Shown here piece by piece: positions 20,201-29,608 of a stretch of DNA of 64,000 nucleotides (positions are counted from its first letter, which is position 1; each line of letters begins with the position of its first letter). This DNA comes from a virus: positions 1 through 64,000 of IMG/VR virus record IMGVR_UViG_3300025543_000016, one strand, 5' to 3'. A model generated the notes under the pieces. That model did no database searches, was not told where the DNA came from, and worked only from the letters and a program-made list of their open reading frames with translations. The translations under genes were made by a program, and so were the position numbers.

Positions 20201-22732
20201 AGGAAAAATATATTCTACAGTAGTTTCATTTTGTGCTTTAGGAATATTTCCTCCAAATTGTTTTTGATTTTGTGATTGAGCTGCCGCACCTGCACCCAAT
20301 ATTGTTGGAACAACTGCTTTATAAATATTAGGATTAGTCATATCAAACATTCCGTTATTACCCCATTTAGATTTTAAATAATTACCTGGTTTTTGATGAT
20401 TTATCAAAACATCTCCAATACCATTATCATTTATGTTTTTAAGTTTAACATAATCAATATTATTATCTTCTATATATTTAGCAACATCTACAGTTTTCAC
20501 TCCTTGTCCAATATCTTTTTTAAGATCTTTTTTCATCTTCATTAATATTGGATTTTTCATATTATCTAACTGTACTTCTAACTCCTTTTCAAGATTATTT
20601 AGTTTACTCAAAGCCCTTTTAGAAAACTCACTATTATCGCCCCTAAGCTTATTTCTTGATACTTTTTTCCTAAAGTAATCTACTTGGTTTTGTAAGTTTT
20701 CTAGAGTTATCTCGTCTGCATTATCTACAAACCCTAAAGACTCCCATGCCTCTCCTTGTCCAGTAGTTTCAGCAGAGTTTTTAGATATTTTACCAATAAG
20801 TTCATGAATACCTTCTACTTCATCAGTTTGACTAAGAGCTGGGCTATTATCAATACTGTTTACAGTAAATGGTTTTTTAGTTTTGGCATATTTATAGTAG
20901 TCATCTGCATAATTTTCAGCTAACTCTTTATTTGCTGTAAATACAGCTCTAAAATCTGTATTAGGGTCTATTAAATATCTATTCTGCGAATGTGCTCCTC
21001 GGTATGTATCATAGTAACCATTAGGAAAAGCTTTTTTAAAATTAACACTCTGTTGCTGTATAAAAAACTCAGGTGGTCCTTTATAGTCAGATCCATCAGG
21101 ATTTTTCATCCAAGTACCATTTGCTTTAGCTTGTTGTTCAATAGCATTATACTCTTGCAGTAAAGATTTATTTTCTGGTATTTCTTTATTCCACTTACCC
21201 CAATTTAGTTCTGATTTAAATTTAGGTACTTTAGGTATATTAATTAAATTAGGATTAAGTTTGTTTTTGCCTTTTAAATTTTTGGTTAACTTTTTTGCAC
21301 TATCTCCTAGCATACCAATTGGAGCTACACCAGCAGCACCCTCTAAAACTTGCATCCCATCTCTATTGTAAGCACCTTGAGCAACATTTTTAGCATCGTT
21401 AACATACTGAACAGGATTAATTATATCTACAGCATAATCTAAAGCATTTCTAGGTCCTCTTGAAAAATTATCAGGTAAGTTTTTATTTCTTGCCATATAA
21501 CCCATAGCAGTCATAGGGTTTAATGCTACTTCTAAAGTTTTATCTAACCGACCTTGTTTAGGGTCTGAGGCTCTTATAGAACCTTTTGGCTTAGATTGCA
21601 TATTCATTAATTGAATATAATCTAATACAGCTTTTTCATCTTCTTTAGAAACTGTTTCTTCAGGGCATGGTGGTTGTCCAGGCCCTCCACAATTAGTACT
21701 AACAGTACCTCCTAATTCTTTTTTATTTGTTTTTTCAAAATTTCTAAGTGTGCTAATTAGTACAGGAATATCTTGTTTATCAACATTACCTCTAGCAAAT
21801 TCTCTTAGTAAAGGTTCTACTATTCTGTGTGTATCAAATTCTAATTGTCCTGGTGTATCATAGTTTTCTTGTTGCCCTTCTTTGGACATAAAAGGTTTTT
21901 CTTTATAAGATTTTAAAAAGTCAGTGACAGTACTACTACCTTCAAAATTTTCTTTATAGGCATGTGCCATTTCAGGCAATACACTTCCTAAAGACCTTAT
22001 ATTTATATTATTGGTAAGAGGATTGTAATAACCTGTTGGACCATCTGCGTTTACATAAACTTTAGGATTACCACTCATACCACTAAGTTGTAGCAGTCTT
22101 CTGAAAGAAATTTCTTTTATGCTATCAAGTTTATTTTTTTCATAAGGTTTTCCCTCAGAAGATATCTTATGATCATTGTGATAGCCAGCTAATTTTTTTG
22201 AGTACTCTTTTAAGTGTGATAATGTTTTTTTATCTAACTTATTTATATTTTCATATCCCTCAAGATTTTTAATATAATCCCAAACAGCTTTCTCATCTTC
22301 TTTAGATACAGTTTGTCCACCAACTTGTGCTTTAGGTAATGCGCTACCACCACACTTATGGCATGTAGATACATCATTACCACCATCTGCTGCTTTCCAA
22401 GACCAACCACAGCTATTACACTTCATTGTTTTAGTTAAAAGACCTCCTCCATATTTAGCCATTGGCACTTCAAACACTTGATCACCGGGAAACTGATAAT
22501 TATTACCTGGTGTCATTATTTGACTATTACCTAAATTATCTGTCCCCATAACAGGAAAATCTACATCTTCCATTGTAATATTTCCAGATGGTATAATATT
22601 ATATGGATTGTTTACATCAGGGCTATTTCTTTTATATCCATCAATACTAAACATACCAGATACATGTGTAATATATTCATTTGGCCCACCCGGTAAACCT
22701 AAACTTTGTTTATAACTAAATTTTTTTTTCAT
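17237..22732 (-). CDS. Multidomain tail lysin / polyvalent protein (1831 aa)
   Basis: A modular protein. In order: N-terminal NYQFPGDQVFEVPMAKYGG segment typical of crAss-like tail proteins (~80-98); a zinc ribbon CNSCGW...CHKCGG (~104-128); a possible ExxH-type zincin fragment LPEMAHAYKE (~260); an ADP-ribosyltransferase-like region from YRGAHSQN (~577) to GNNGMFDMTNPNIYK (~800); a lysozyme/transglycosylase-like region with RNVES and TATGLFGQ (~870); a LysM domain (~1030-1080; YLIQKGDSLSKISQRTGI); a long unassigned region; and an N-acetylmuramoyl-L-alanine amidase (Amidase_2) with VLHHTAYEN (~1606), HAGKSAWG and VGVEFQG. GG-[ED]-[LN] and PKAQ motifs sit between modules. Probably digests peptidoglycan at entry and may also deliver an effector. 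The stop overlaps nothing; the start overlaps the upstream stop by 1 bp. Confidence 0.85.
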   Translation of the reverse strand: MKKKFSYKQSLGLPGGPNEYITHVSGMFSIDGYKRNSPDVNNPYNIIPSGNITMEDVDFPVMGTDNLGNSQIMTPGNNYQFPGDQVFEVPMAKYGGGLLTKTMKCNSCGWSWKAADGGNDVSTCHKCGGSALPKAQVGGQTVSKEDEKAVWDYIKNLEGYENINKLDKKTLSHLKEYSKKLAGYHNDHKISSEGKPYEKNKLDSIKEISFRRLLQLSGMSGNPKVYVNADGPTGYYNPLTNNINIRSLGSVLPEMAHAYKENFEGSSTVTDFLKSYKEKPFMSKEGQQENYDTPGQLEFDTHRIVEPLLREFARGNVDKQDIPVLISTLRNFEKTNKKELGGTVSTNCGGPGQPPCPEETVSKEDEKAVLDYIQLMNMQSKPKGSIRASDPKQGRLDKTLEVALNPMTAMGYMARNKNLPDNFSRGPRNALDYAVDIINPVQYVNDAKNVAQGAYNRDGMQVLEGAAGVAPIGMLGDSAKKLTKNLKGKNKLNPNLINIPKVPKFKSELNWGKWNKEIPENKSLLQEYNAIEQQAKANGTWMKNPDGSDYKGPPEFFIQQQSVNFKKAFPNGYYDTYRGAHSQNRYLIDPNTDFRAVFTANKELAENYADDYYKYAKTKKPFTVNSIDNSPALSQTDEVEGIHELIGKISKNSAETTGQGEAWESLGFVDNADEITLENLQNQVDYFRKKVSRNKLRGDNSEFSKRALSKLNNLEKELEVQLDNMKNPILMKMKKDLKKDIGQGVKTVDVAKYIEDNNIDYVKLKNINDNGIGDVLINHQKPGNYLKSKWGNNGMFDMTNPNIYKAVVPTILGAGAAAQSQNQKQFGGNIPKAQNETTVEYIFPMTKEQEQHYSFGTIGNNPYKSVDFDGVSNAIRNVESLNGKLMWNPESTATGLFGQRFSEIKNDYKGTRKEFAKDTIAQKQFFKDRFYNGLKSSKTTSLQKDANDLYKDYSPQFKNFEYSKEDIAVLSNFLGRQGTRNYLGEHVRDGKPLEKVFPNLYGKNANQTNKTPEEYLKKAREYYQQGGELKKDENYLIQKGDSLSKISQRTGISVDQLVKTNNIKNPDLIYAGEKLKIPFKYDKPLKLKEIPTEHHKNIVVNDYSPNFNYLIQGDKFYYSKKGNDNWADISDNDKAKTNIYNHLNNKYALKGYSDYEKQVFEDIKKGSYNYKNSFDIRYNPVENVKPIEEKQSNWYDGYFDNNKNIDLKKNLEQKIIPENANNAINNIQLSSNLKPIENIDLKKIYKDADLKIENQKEAERIKKQKPEDSLWDDITNVFSDNDNAGDILDVISNGIKRKWSIKTGNTDDVKVEVKENLIPKNIKEYYNNPNRGTVTAVLDAPKTDGRVYKQQRLPTNTIKFGIRNRGDFNEIETDGLEITTFNPFVEKQFPDKTTVIALDPEGNIHAGQAVDFRNKKGWKFSNTVRNNVVDFPEINGKSKYKPSVKNKGYNQPVATIKKDNGEIVNGSLNFLIRGNNEDFYGNVQGGRLLVQNPETGQTHLLSGSFKHIKNEFNKIKGNTEYLTVYSLDNGTYSRGLSYKDKKLTKERLKSYDKENAGGGGNGLYIQGYNEPVYNFEEEYVEGMPNVRTEKDESYKKGHALKNKIKNIVLHHTAYENEALNEKQVRNQFMQPNNASAHVVIEEDGKRTVYASPEQVTFHAGKSAWGENDNVNDFSVGVEFQGNTNRKPLTNKQIDSFIEYYDGIALKHNLDLESIITHQMVRDEYMKKNPNDKKVFSKPDITKEQYERILKVLKDKRKKSFTNQEQNFKNGGELENNLFIYNNYIDGVYDGSDMELNAKKVYDKLNRIYYKQAKISGTTPPNYIMSNIINQA

Positions 22733-25700
22733 TATCTAAAGGACATGTTTAATTTTGTATTTGCTAATTTAAGTAGCATTTTTCTATTTCCAGAGACATT
22801 TCTTCTTAAAATAACTTTGTTGTAATAATGTCTAAACTTTTTATGTTGTAAAGATTCTTTTTTATAGTTTAAATTAAAAGCATTTAAATCTCTAATGTAT
22901 CCATTAAGTTGTGTAATAAAAATACTTTGTTCAAAATTAGTAAATTCACCTCTATCTCTAGTTGTATCCCAAAATTGATTAAATCTATATTTTTGTTCTT
23001 CTTTAGAATATAATATTCTAATGTCATTAGTTCCAATTATAGGATATTGCAACATACCATAAGGATCTTCTTTAGGATTAAGTTCTAATTTTAATAAACC
23101 TGATACTTGTTCTGAATTATATATAATAGATTCATCAAAGTTAAAATCTAAATCATGCCATCTATCATCAGCACAGCCATTATAAAGATCACCTTTATAA
23201 ACATAAGATTCTAATTGATATTCAATACTTCTTAAAGTTGTAACATTTTGACCTGTATTTTCAATTAACTCAACTTCCCAAGGATAATCAATACCATAAA
23301 AATTAGCAAATGAATCACATCTAACATTATGTCTCCATATACGACTTTCTTCATTATTTGCTGGTGTAGATAATAAACCAAAATATGAACACAATAATGG
23401 ATTTGGATTTACATAAGATAAATCACCAACTAAATATAAATCATCACATTCACCTGACTCTGTAGTTACAGAACCAGAAAATTGAGCCGGTGGACAATTA
23501 CATTCTATCTTTCTACAAATAGGAGGAAAATTAGAATCATAAGAACCTGTTTCTAAAGTATAATTACCATTAACATCTGAATATATTAATTCATATCCAT
23601 TAGGGCATGATAAACAAGCTTGTGCAGATACAGCATCTGCTACAGCAGTAATTGTATTTGGTTGATTTGCAGCTATACCAAATTCATAAGCTGAATTATT
23701 ACAGCTTATATTTGATAATACTCCTTGGTCATATGGAACAGGGTTTGTTGCTCCTGCAAATAAAGCAATTATATATTGATAGCTTATTGCACTACCACCT
23801 AACAAAGATGATTGATAAGGACAACCTACATTTGTTGAAGGAGCTGTTGAAGTATCTGTTACAAATAATATATATTGTCTAAAGTTATTGTTACTTGTTC
23901 TATCACCTAACTGAGAAATTGTTTTATTATTTAATATTGTTTGAGCATGAATTAAAGCTGGTTCAATACTTGTTCCACCACCTAACCATGTAGATGTAAA
24001 CCAAATATCTACTTCCGATGGTGTAATTGTATTACTCATACTAAAACCTAAAGGATTCATTGATAGTTGGGATGAACCCCACATTGTAAAACCAACTTGA
24101 ATTTTACCTGCTGCCATTCCAGAAGCAATAGATGTGTTATTTAAAACACCTTGAACAAGAGCTCTTTCTGCTGCACCAATAGCACCAGCAGCACCTCCAG
24201 TACTACCTGAAACATCAACAGCAAAAATAATATCTATAAGACAGTTTGAATTATTATCAGTGCTTATTTCATCAATTAAAACAGATGCTTTAGTTGTTTC
24301 TTGATATACTTTTTCACATTGATTTGTAAGAGAATTAAAGTTATAACCATCAGGGCAATAAAATGTATCAGATATAGTTGTTTGAGTTGTAAGAAAATGA
24401 TTAATACTAGGTAATACTAACTCAGGAAACCAATCATGAAATGATATCCAAGCTTTAGATTTAGGATCGTACGATACAGTCCAAGATGCGTTATTAAAAT
24501 AAAGAGGATTTCCAATTTTTAAAGGTATAGGTCTAGAATTTGGTTTTGATCTTATTACAAATTCATCATTTTCAAAAGATATATTATTTAAAAATTCTTC
24601 TTTTACAGAATAATCTTTTTTCATAAAATAAACTACATCATCATTTGCATCATATATAGTTTGACATCCAATACCTATTACAGGGTTATCAGCTAATTTA
24701 CTAAATTCTAAATCACGATATTGTCTTATAAGAGTTGATGGTAAATATTTGTTAAACCAAGCTTTCATACCGGAATTAGCAATATTTTCTAATTGACCTG
24801 TGTAATGAAATATTTTACCTTGAGCTTGAGATATATAAAACACACCCATTGGTGTACTTACAACAGAACGGGCGTTTTCAGATGAACCGTATTCATTTGA
24901 AAGATCTGAATTTACAATATTTTGAAATGGTTGACTAAATAAACCACCATCCCCAATAGTAAGCTTAGTGCCTAAATCTGTTTGTAGTTGATCAATTCCT
25001 TGAAACATTTGAGGAGATTGATATGGAAAAAATATAATTGCTCCGTTTTTATTTATAGGTTTGATTACATTAACTCTATTTTTAAAATCTTTATAATTGT
25101 TAGGTAAAAATACTCTCCAAAAATCTTTCTTAGCTTCTCTTTGTGCTTGTAAAGAATAAATTAATCTTTTAGGATAATACTGGTAACAGTTTTCTGCAAT
25201 TAAAGGATCATAATCTCTTTCTTGGACATTACCAAAAGAACTAACTTGAGTTATCATTTTATCAATGCTTAATGACAAATCATATTTATAAAAATTACCT
25301 TCTTTAATTATGTCTGCATGAAATAAATCATCAACGTTAGTGTACTGATAATTATCATAATGTCTACCTTTTGTTTCATCATCCCAATCTCTTTGTGCTA
25401 AATTATATTCAGATTCAACAAAGAAATCTTGTACGCCATTAACGTGAGTATACATATAGGCATATCTCATTGCAAAAGCAGGATTAGGGTCACTGCTGTT
25501 AAACACGGCTCCCATACCTGATGCGCAACTATTAGAACCTCTATCTAAATAAAATAAATCATTTGGTAAAGCGTTTTTAGTATTTGCAAAACCCAAAGTT
25601 ACAATTTCATCTGCTAATTGTGTTGTATCATATTTACGTGTATCCATCCAAAATCTTGGATAAGGTATATTTATTCTTTGTAAATAATCATAAGAATATT

Positions 25701-28700
25701 GATTAGGTTGACCATTTAAAAAGTCAGCAAAAATTGGCATTATTGTTTTTTCAGTGTATCTATTAATATAAACATCACCAGCAAATATAGGTTTAGATTT
25801 AAATTTTTCTTGTGGTATTTTAATATCAACTAACTCTAAACAACCTCTCATTTGAATTTGTTTAACGCCATCTAATTGACCGTATTGATTTTTAAAATTA
25901 TATTTTAATGCCCCATATATTGCAGAAATAGATCTTGATTGTTCTTGTTCCGGATTTTTTATATAAGTATTTCCATAATCATTAACCGTATCACCACCAA
26001 TTGTATATCTTGATTTATCAACAACTAAAGGATTTTCTAATTCATTTTCAGTAGCAACTAAAACAGTCATTGGTCTAAATAAATTATTTATTTTATAACC
26101 CTCAAATTCTTGAAATGAACTTCCTATGTAATTAGAATTTAAATTTTTAGTTCTAAATGTTAAATTACTATTTCTAAGTGTAAAATTATTATAAAAACCA
26201 TGTGAATTGTGTTTAAAAGCAAAATCTTCTTCACTAACAAGATTATAAAATAAATCTATTATTTCTTGAGCGCCTGTTGCAATATTTGTTTTTGCAATAA
26301 CTAGTCCTAAAAAAGTACTTATAACTTTAGGTAATGCTCCAGAAGGATGTGTAACGTTATAAGTTTCATAATACTTGCCGCTATTAATACCGGGTACTCC
26401 ACTTGCAAGTAAGTTTGCTTCATTATTTATTCTAAGATTAAGTTGATTAGCTAATTTACCACCTGAGTATAATGAAGCAAAAGAAGCTAAATCATCTAAT
26501 AAAAGTTCAAAAATACCATATGTAATCAAAGAGGCTTCTATTGCAGCTGCAGCTGCAGTTACAGAAGATGCTAATTTCAGACCTGGAATTGAAAAAGATG
26601 TACCTCCAACAGCTATGTTTGGATCTGTATGTTGAGATAATCCTTCAAGACCATAAGATTGATTACCTTTAACTCTACTAATAGCATATCCAACACCAAA
26701 TAATCCAGCAATTAAAGCACCTCCGTTTCTTAATAATTTATTTTGAGGATGATTTTCTGATTTAATAAAATGACCTATAGCACTACCGTCAAGATCTCCG
26801 TAAACTCTTGTTTCATAAGCATTTAAAAAAGGTCTTCTAAACATTAACTCTGGAGAATGAAATGTAAAATAATCTTTTTTATACCCCGTTAATGGTTTAA
26901 ATGAAACTTTAGATTGAGTAAATGTATCACAACCATCTGTTCTATGATCACTGTTTTGTTTACCGTCATGAAAATAAACGTCAGGTCTTAAATCATTATA
27001 AGGATAGTTAGGATATAAACCTTTACTATTACCTAAAGTTTGGCCACCTTCAGGTATATTATATTCACGCATATTTTTAAATATACCTTTTGCAAGAATA
27101 GATTTATGACCTTCTCTTGAACCTCTTAATATTTCATAACCAACAATGTTAGTTATAATGTTTCCATTATTATCTAAAGGTGGAGATATATTTTCAAATT
27201 CAACACCTAATACTCTTATTGTTGTTCCATTTGTAGAAGATATTTGTAATTGAGATCCTATTTCTTCAGTAGGCATTTTATGATGTCTAATATTTTTACC
27301 GCATAAATTGTCCCATATATCAGGTCTAGTTGCTGGATATTTTTCAGTAGACTCCCAATAAGCCATATCACCCTTAGCTATTATAATACCGTTATCTTCT
27401 GTTGGTATAGATAAATTACTATTTGTAACAGTTGCTGTATTATAAATTTCAAAATTCATTTCATCATTAGCTAAAGAATTTAATCCGCCACTAATAGCAA
27501 TTTCATTTATTACTTGACCAAATTGATTTAATCCATTGGTTTTAGGTGCTCTACCTGGAATATGATATGAACTAGATCTTTCACCTGTATTATAAATCCA
27601 TCTAATAAAAAAAGCATACTGCTCATCTCTCATAAATCCTGTTTTATTACCTCCTTTATAATAATAAGAAGCAGGATACTCGGCAACAACCCATTTAGCT
27701 TTAATTTGATTTGCTAATGGTTGATAATTAAAATCAAATTGTTCTACAGGACCTTGTCTTATTAACCAATCATTTACAACATACATTGTATCTGATTTTT
27801 CATAAGCAGGTGATCTTAAAGGAATTATTTCTAATGGTATACTAATTAATGATTGATCTATATAATCAATTTCAATATCCATTTGTTCTGTGCTATATAA
27901 TCCTATTTTTTTAGCTACAGTATTTTGTTGATTATTAGAAAGAATTACAAGTTCATAATAATCAAATTGCTTATCTAAATTTGATATTGTAATACGTAAA
28001 GAACCTGAAGTTCCTGAATGATCAAATAAAGATTGAACATTTGATACACCAATGTAATCTGTAACTTTTTGATTATTTACAGTATAAGCAACAAAAACTT
28101 GATATGATCCGTTTCTTAATTGACCACCACTTTCACCTTTATTTAATTTAATACACGGCGTATCAACCAATGGGGCCAATCTTATTTTTTCACAATCTAA
28201 TTCATTTGTATTTTCATAAATAAGACAATCAGCTCCAGGTTTTGAAGTTATTATTTGTTTCCATGGTATATCATTTAAATTAAGAGTTCTTGATGGATTA
28301 TTACCATCATCCCAATATGTTTGCCAAGAGCAATCAAAATTTTCTTTTGCTGCTCCAACAATTAAATGTTTTTTATTAAAGTTTAAACAAGGATCATTAA
28401 CAAGAGTTGTATACTCACATTTACTATCATCAAATAATCCTATCTCAGAGTTTATATTATCTGTAGAATATAAGACCCATTGATCAGAATAAGTATGTAT
28501 AGCACCTATAATTGTATAAGGCACTTTAGCACATTCTAAATTTGAAGGTTCATTTCCTATAAGACCAGTATCACCATCTACAGAATTATTTGCAGCATTA
28601 CGAGCATGAGACCAAGCTTCTTTTGGTTGATAAGAAGATGACATATCTTTCATCATACCTTTAATAAAAATTCTAGAGTCTATACTTGATGTATTTTGCA

Positions 28701-28725
28701 CAGATGGTTCATTTTGTTTTGCCAT
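22732..28725 (-). CDS. Tail muzzle/stabilisation-type protein with inserted von Willebrand A domain (1997 aa)
   Basis: A 1997-aa structural protein. The N-terminus (MKDMSSSYQPKEAWSHARNA, then GAIHTYSDQWVLY) resembles the tail stabilisation/muzzle proteins of crAss-like phages, and size and position after two ring-type proteins fit. Near residues 1497-1708 it carries a von Willebrand A-like domain: DVSGST (MIDAS DxSxS, ~1504), a Thr in GGGTSIEP (~1583) and an Asp in FVTDTS (~1620). The flanks are Cys-rich (CPDGYNFNSLTNQCEK before, CLSCPNGYEL after), like EGF-type linkers. VWA domains bind protein or glycan ligands through a metal ion, so this may be an adhesion module on the tail tip. The start lies 4 bp after the upstream stop. 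Structural identity is inferred from context. Confidence 0.85.
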   Translation of the reverse strand: MAKQNEPSVQNTSSIDSRIFIKGMMKDMSSSYQPKEAWSHARNAANNSVDGDTGLIGNEPSNLECAKVPYTIIGAIHTYSDQWVLYSTDNINSEIGLFDDSKCEYTTLVNDPCLNFNKKHLIVGAAKENFDCSWQTYWDDGNNPSRTLNLNDIPWKQIITSKPGADCLIYENTNELDCEKIRLAPLVDTPCIKLNKGESGGQLRNGSYQVFVAYTVNNQKVTDYIGVSNVQSLFDHSGTSGSLRITISNLDKQFDYYELVILSNNQQNTVAKKIGLYSTEQMDIEIDYIDQSLISIPLEIIPLRSPAYEKSDTMYVVNDWLIRQGPVEQFDFNYQPLANQIKAKWVVAEYPASYYYKGGNKTGFMRDEQYAFFIRWIYNTGERSSSYHIPGRAPKTNGLNQFGQVINEIAISGGLNSLANDEMNFEIYNTATVTNSNLSIPTEDNGIIIAKGDMAYWESTEKYPATRPDIWDNLCGKNIRHHKMPTEEIGSQLQISSTNGTTIRVLGVEFENISPPLDNNGNIITNIVGYEILRGSREGHKSILAKGIFKNMREYNIPEGGQTLGNSKGLYPNYPYNDLRPDVYFHDGKQNSDHRTDGCDTFTQSKVSFKPLTGYKKDYFTFHSPELMFRRPFLNAYETRVYGDLDGSAIGHFIKSENHPQNKLLRNGGALIAGLFGVGYAISRVKGNQSYGLEGLSQHTDPNIAVGGTSFSIPGLKLASSVTAAAAAIEASLITYGIFELLLDDLASFASLYSGGKLANQLNLRINNEANLLASGVPGINSGKYYETYNVTHPSGALPKVISTFLGLVIAKTNIATGAQEIIDLFYNLVSEEDFAFKHNSHGFYNNFTLRNSNLTFRTKNLNSNYIGSSFQEFEGYKINNLFRPMTVLVATENELENPLVVDKSRYTIGGDTVNDYGNTYIKNPEQEQSRSISAIYGALKYNFKNQYGQLDGVKQIQMRGCLELVDIKIPQEKFKSKPIFAGDVYINRYTEKTIMPIFADFLNGQPNQYSYDYLQRINIPYPRFWMDTRKYDTTQLADEIVTLGFANTKNALPNDLFYLDRGSNSCASGMGAVFNSSDPNPAFAMRYAYMYTHVNGVQDFFVESEYNLAQRDWDDETKGRHYDNYQYTNVDDLFHADIIKEGNFYKYDLSLSIDKMITQVSSFGNVQERDYDPLIAENCYQYYPKRLIYSLQAQREAKKDFWRVFLPNNYKDFKNRVNVIKPINKNGAIIFFPYQSPQMFQGIDQLQTDLGTKLTIGDGGLFSQPFQNIVNSDLSNEYGSSENARSVVSTPMGVFYISQAQGKIFHYTGQLENIANSGMKAWFNKYLPSTLIRQYRDLEFSKLADNPVIGIGCQTIYDANDDVVYFMKKDYSVKEEFLNNISFENDEFVIRSKPNSRPIPLKIGNPLYFNNASWTVSYDPKSKAWISFHDWFPELVLPSINHFLTTQTTISDTFYCPDGYNFNSLTNQCEKVYQETTKASVLIDEISTDNNSNCLIDIIFAVDVSGSTGGAAGAIGAAERALVQGVLNNTSIASGMAAGKIQVGFTMWGSSQLSMNPLGFSMSNTITPSEVDIWFTSTWLGGGTSIEPALIHAQTILNNKTISQLGDRTSNNNFRQYILFVTDTSTAPSTNVGCPYQSSLLGGSAISYQYIIALFAGATNPVPYDQGVLSNISCNNSAYEFGIAANQPNTITAVADAVSAQACLSCPNGYELIYSDVNGNYTLETGSYDSNFPPICRKIECNCPPAQFSGSVTTESGECDDLYLVGDLSYVNPNPLLCSYFGLLSTPANNEESRIWRHNVRCDSFANFYGIDYPWEVELIENTGQNVTTLRSIEYQLESYVYKGDLYNGCADDRWHDLDFNFDESIIYNSEQVSGLLKLELNPKEDPYGMLQYPIIGTNDIRILYSKEEQKYRFNQFWDTTRDRGEFTNFEQSIFITQLNGYIRDLNAFNLNYKKESLQHKKFRHYYNKVILRRNVSGNRKMLLKLANTKLNMSFR

Positions 28726-28729
28726 GATA

Positions 28730-29608
28730 TTATCTTATTGTAGGTGTGCTTTTAAACATGTTATAATAATTGTGGTATTGAGCTTTTCTATTTACTTCCC
28801 ACATTTTTTTTAATTCAGCAAAGTCAGGTGTATTAATAAAACTTAATGCATTATTTCTAGAAGCTCTAAGTCTTTGTTCTATTAGTCCCATTTGGTTACT
28901 TACATTCTCACCAGCAAACATCATATTTTCAAGTATTCTTTGCTTTAAAGCATACTCATAATATTCATTACAATAAGGATGATCTAATACAAGAAGATTA
29001 CCTTCATTATCTTCCATTGCTCCTTGAAAATTTAAATATACTTTTCCTGAAGTAAAATTAGTTTTTATAAAACCGTCTTTAATTTCAGCAAGATTTTGAG
29101 ATCTTGTATTTATATTTGGACAATCACATGTTGCATCATTAATAGTTGTTATCGTTAAAGGTTCAAATGTACTATAAGATCTGTATTGACTAGTTCCAAC
29201 TTTTTGAACAAGTTTATATTCCGAATCACCGCAAGCTGTTAAAACACAAACATCATTACATTTAGAATCTTCACATGGTCCGGTCATACCCGGATCAGGA
29301 ACATAATTAACATCTACAGTTTCAACATGTGTACCGGAAGGCATTTTTGTTTCAATAGTATATTCGTTACAAATAAAAGCATAATTTAAATAAGCAAAAT
29401 CATGGGGTAGTCTAGCTTTATTATGCTCAATATCTAAAACAACTTGTTTAGTTCTATTAATTTTTAAACCTAAATCATAATTTACTCTTGTTGCAACTTT
29501 AATAAGTTGTCCAGGTTCTATCATACCCTCAAGAGCATAGCTAGAAAAATCAATCGTTACATCATTTAATAATTGATTAAAAGTTCTATATTTATGTGAT
29601 ACGCTCAT
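28730..29608 (-). CDS. Tail ring protein candidate (292 aa)
   Basis: A 292-aa protein whose N-terminus (YRTFNQLLNDVTIDFSSY) and helical C-terminal part (residues ~220-290, LRASRNNALSFINTPDFAE) follow the pattern of crAss-like ring and tail-hub proteins. A Cys-rich insert lies in the middle (CEDSKCNDVCVLTACG, ~120-140, and CDCPN ~180). The start codon overlaps the stop of the upstream ring candidate (1 bp), and the muzzle gene follows 4 bp later, so the three are translationally linked. Inferred to form part of the short tail barrel. Confidence 0.75.
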   Translation of the reverse strand: MSVSHKYRTFNQLLNDVTIDFSSYALEGMIEPGQLIKVATRVNYDLGLKINRTKQVVLDIEHNKARLPHDFAYLNYAFICNEYTIETKMPSGTHVETVDVNYVPDPGMTGPCEDSKCNDVCVLTACGDSEYKLVQKVGTSQYRSYSTFEPLTITTINDATCDCPNINTRSQNLAEIKDGFIKTNFTSGKVYLNFQGAMEDNEGNLLVLDHPYCNEYYEYALKQRILENMMFAGENVSNQMGLIEQRLRASRNNALSFINTPDFAELKKMWEVNRKAQYHNYYNMFKSTPTIR

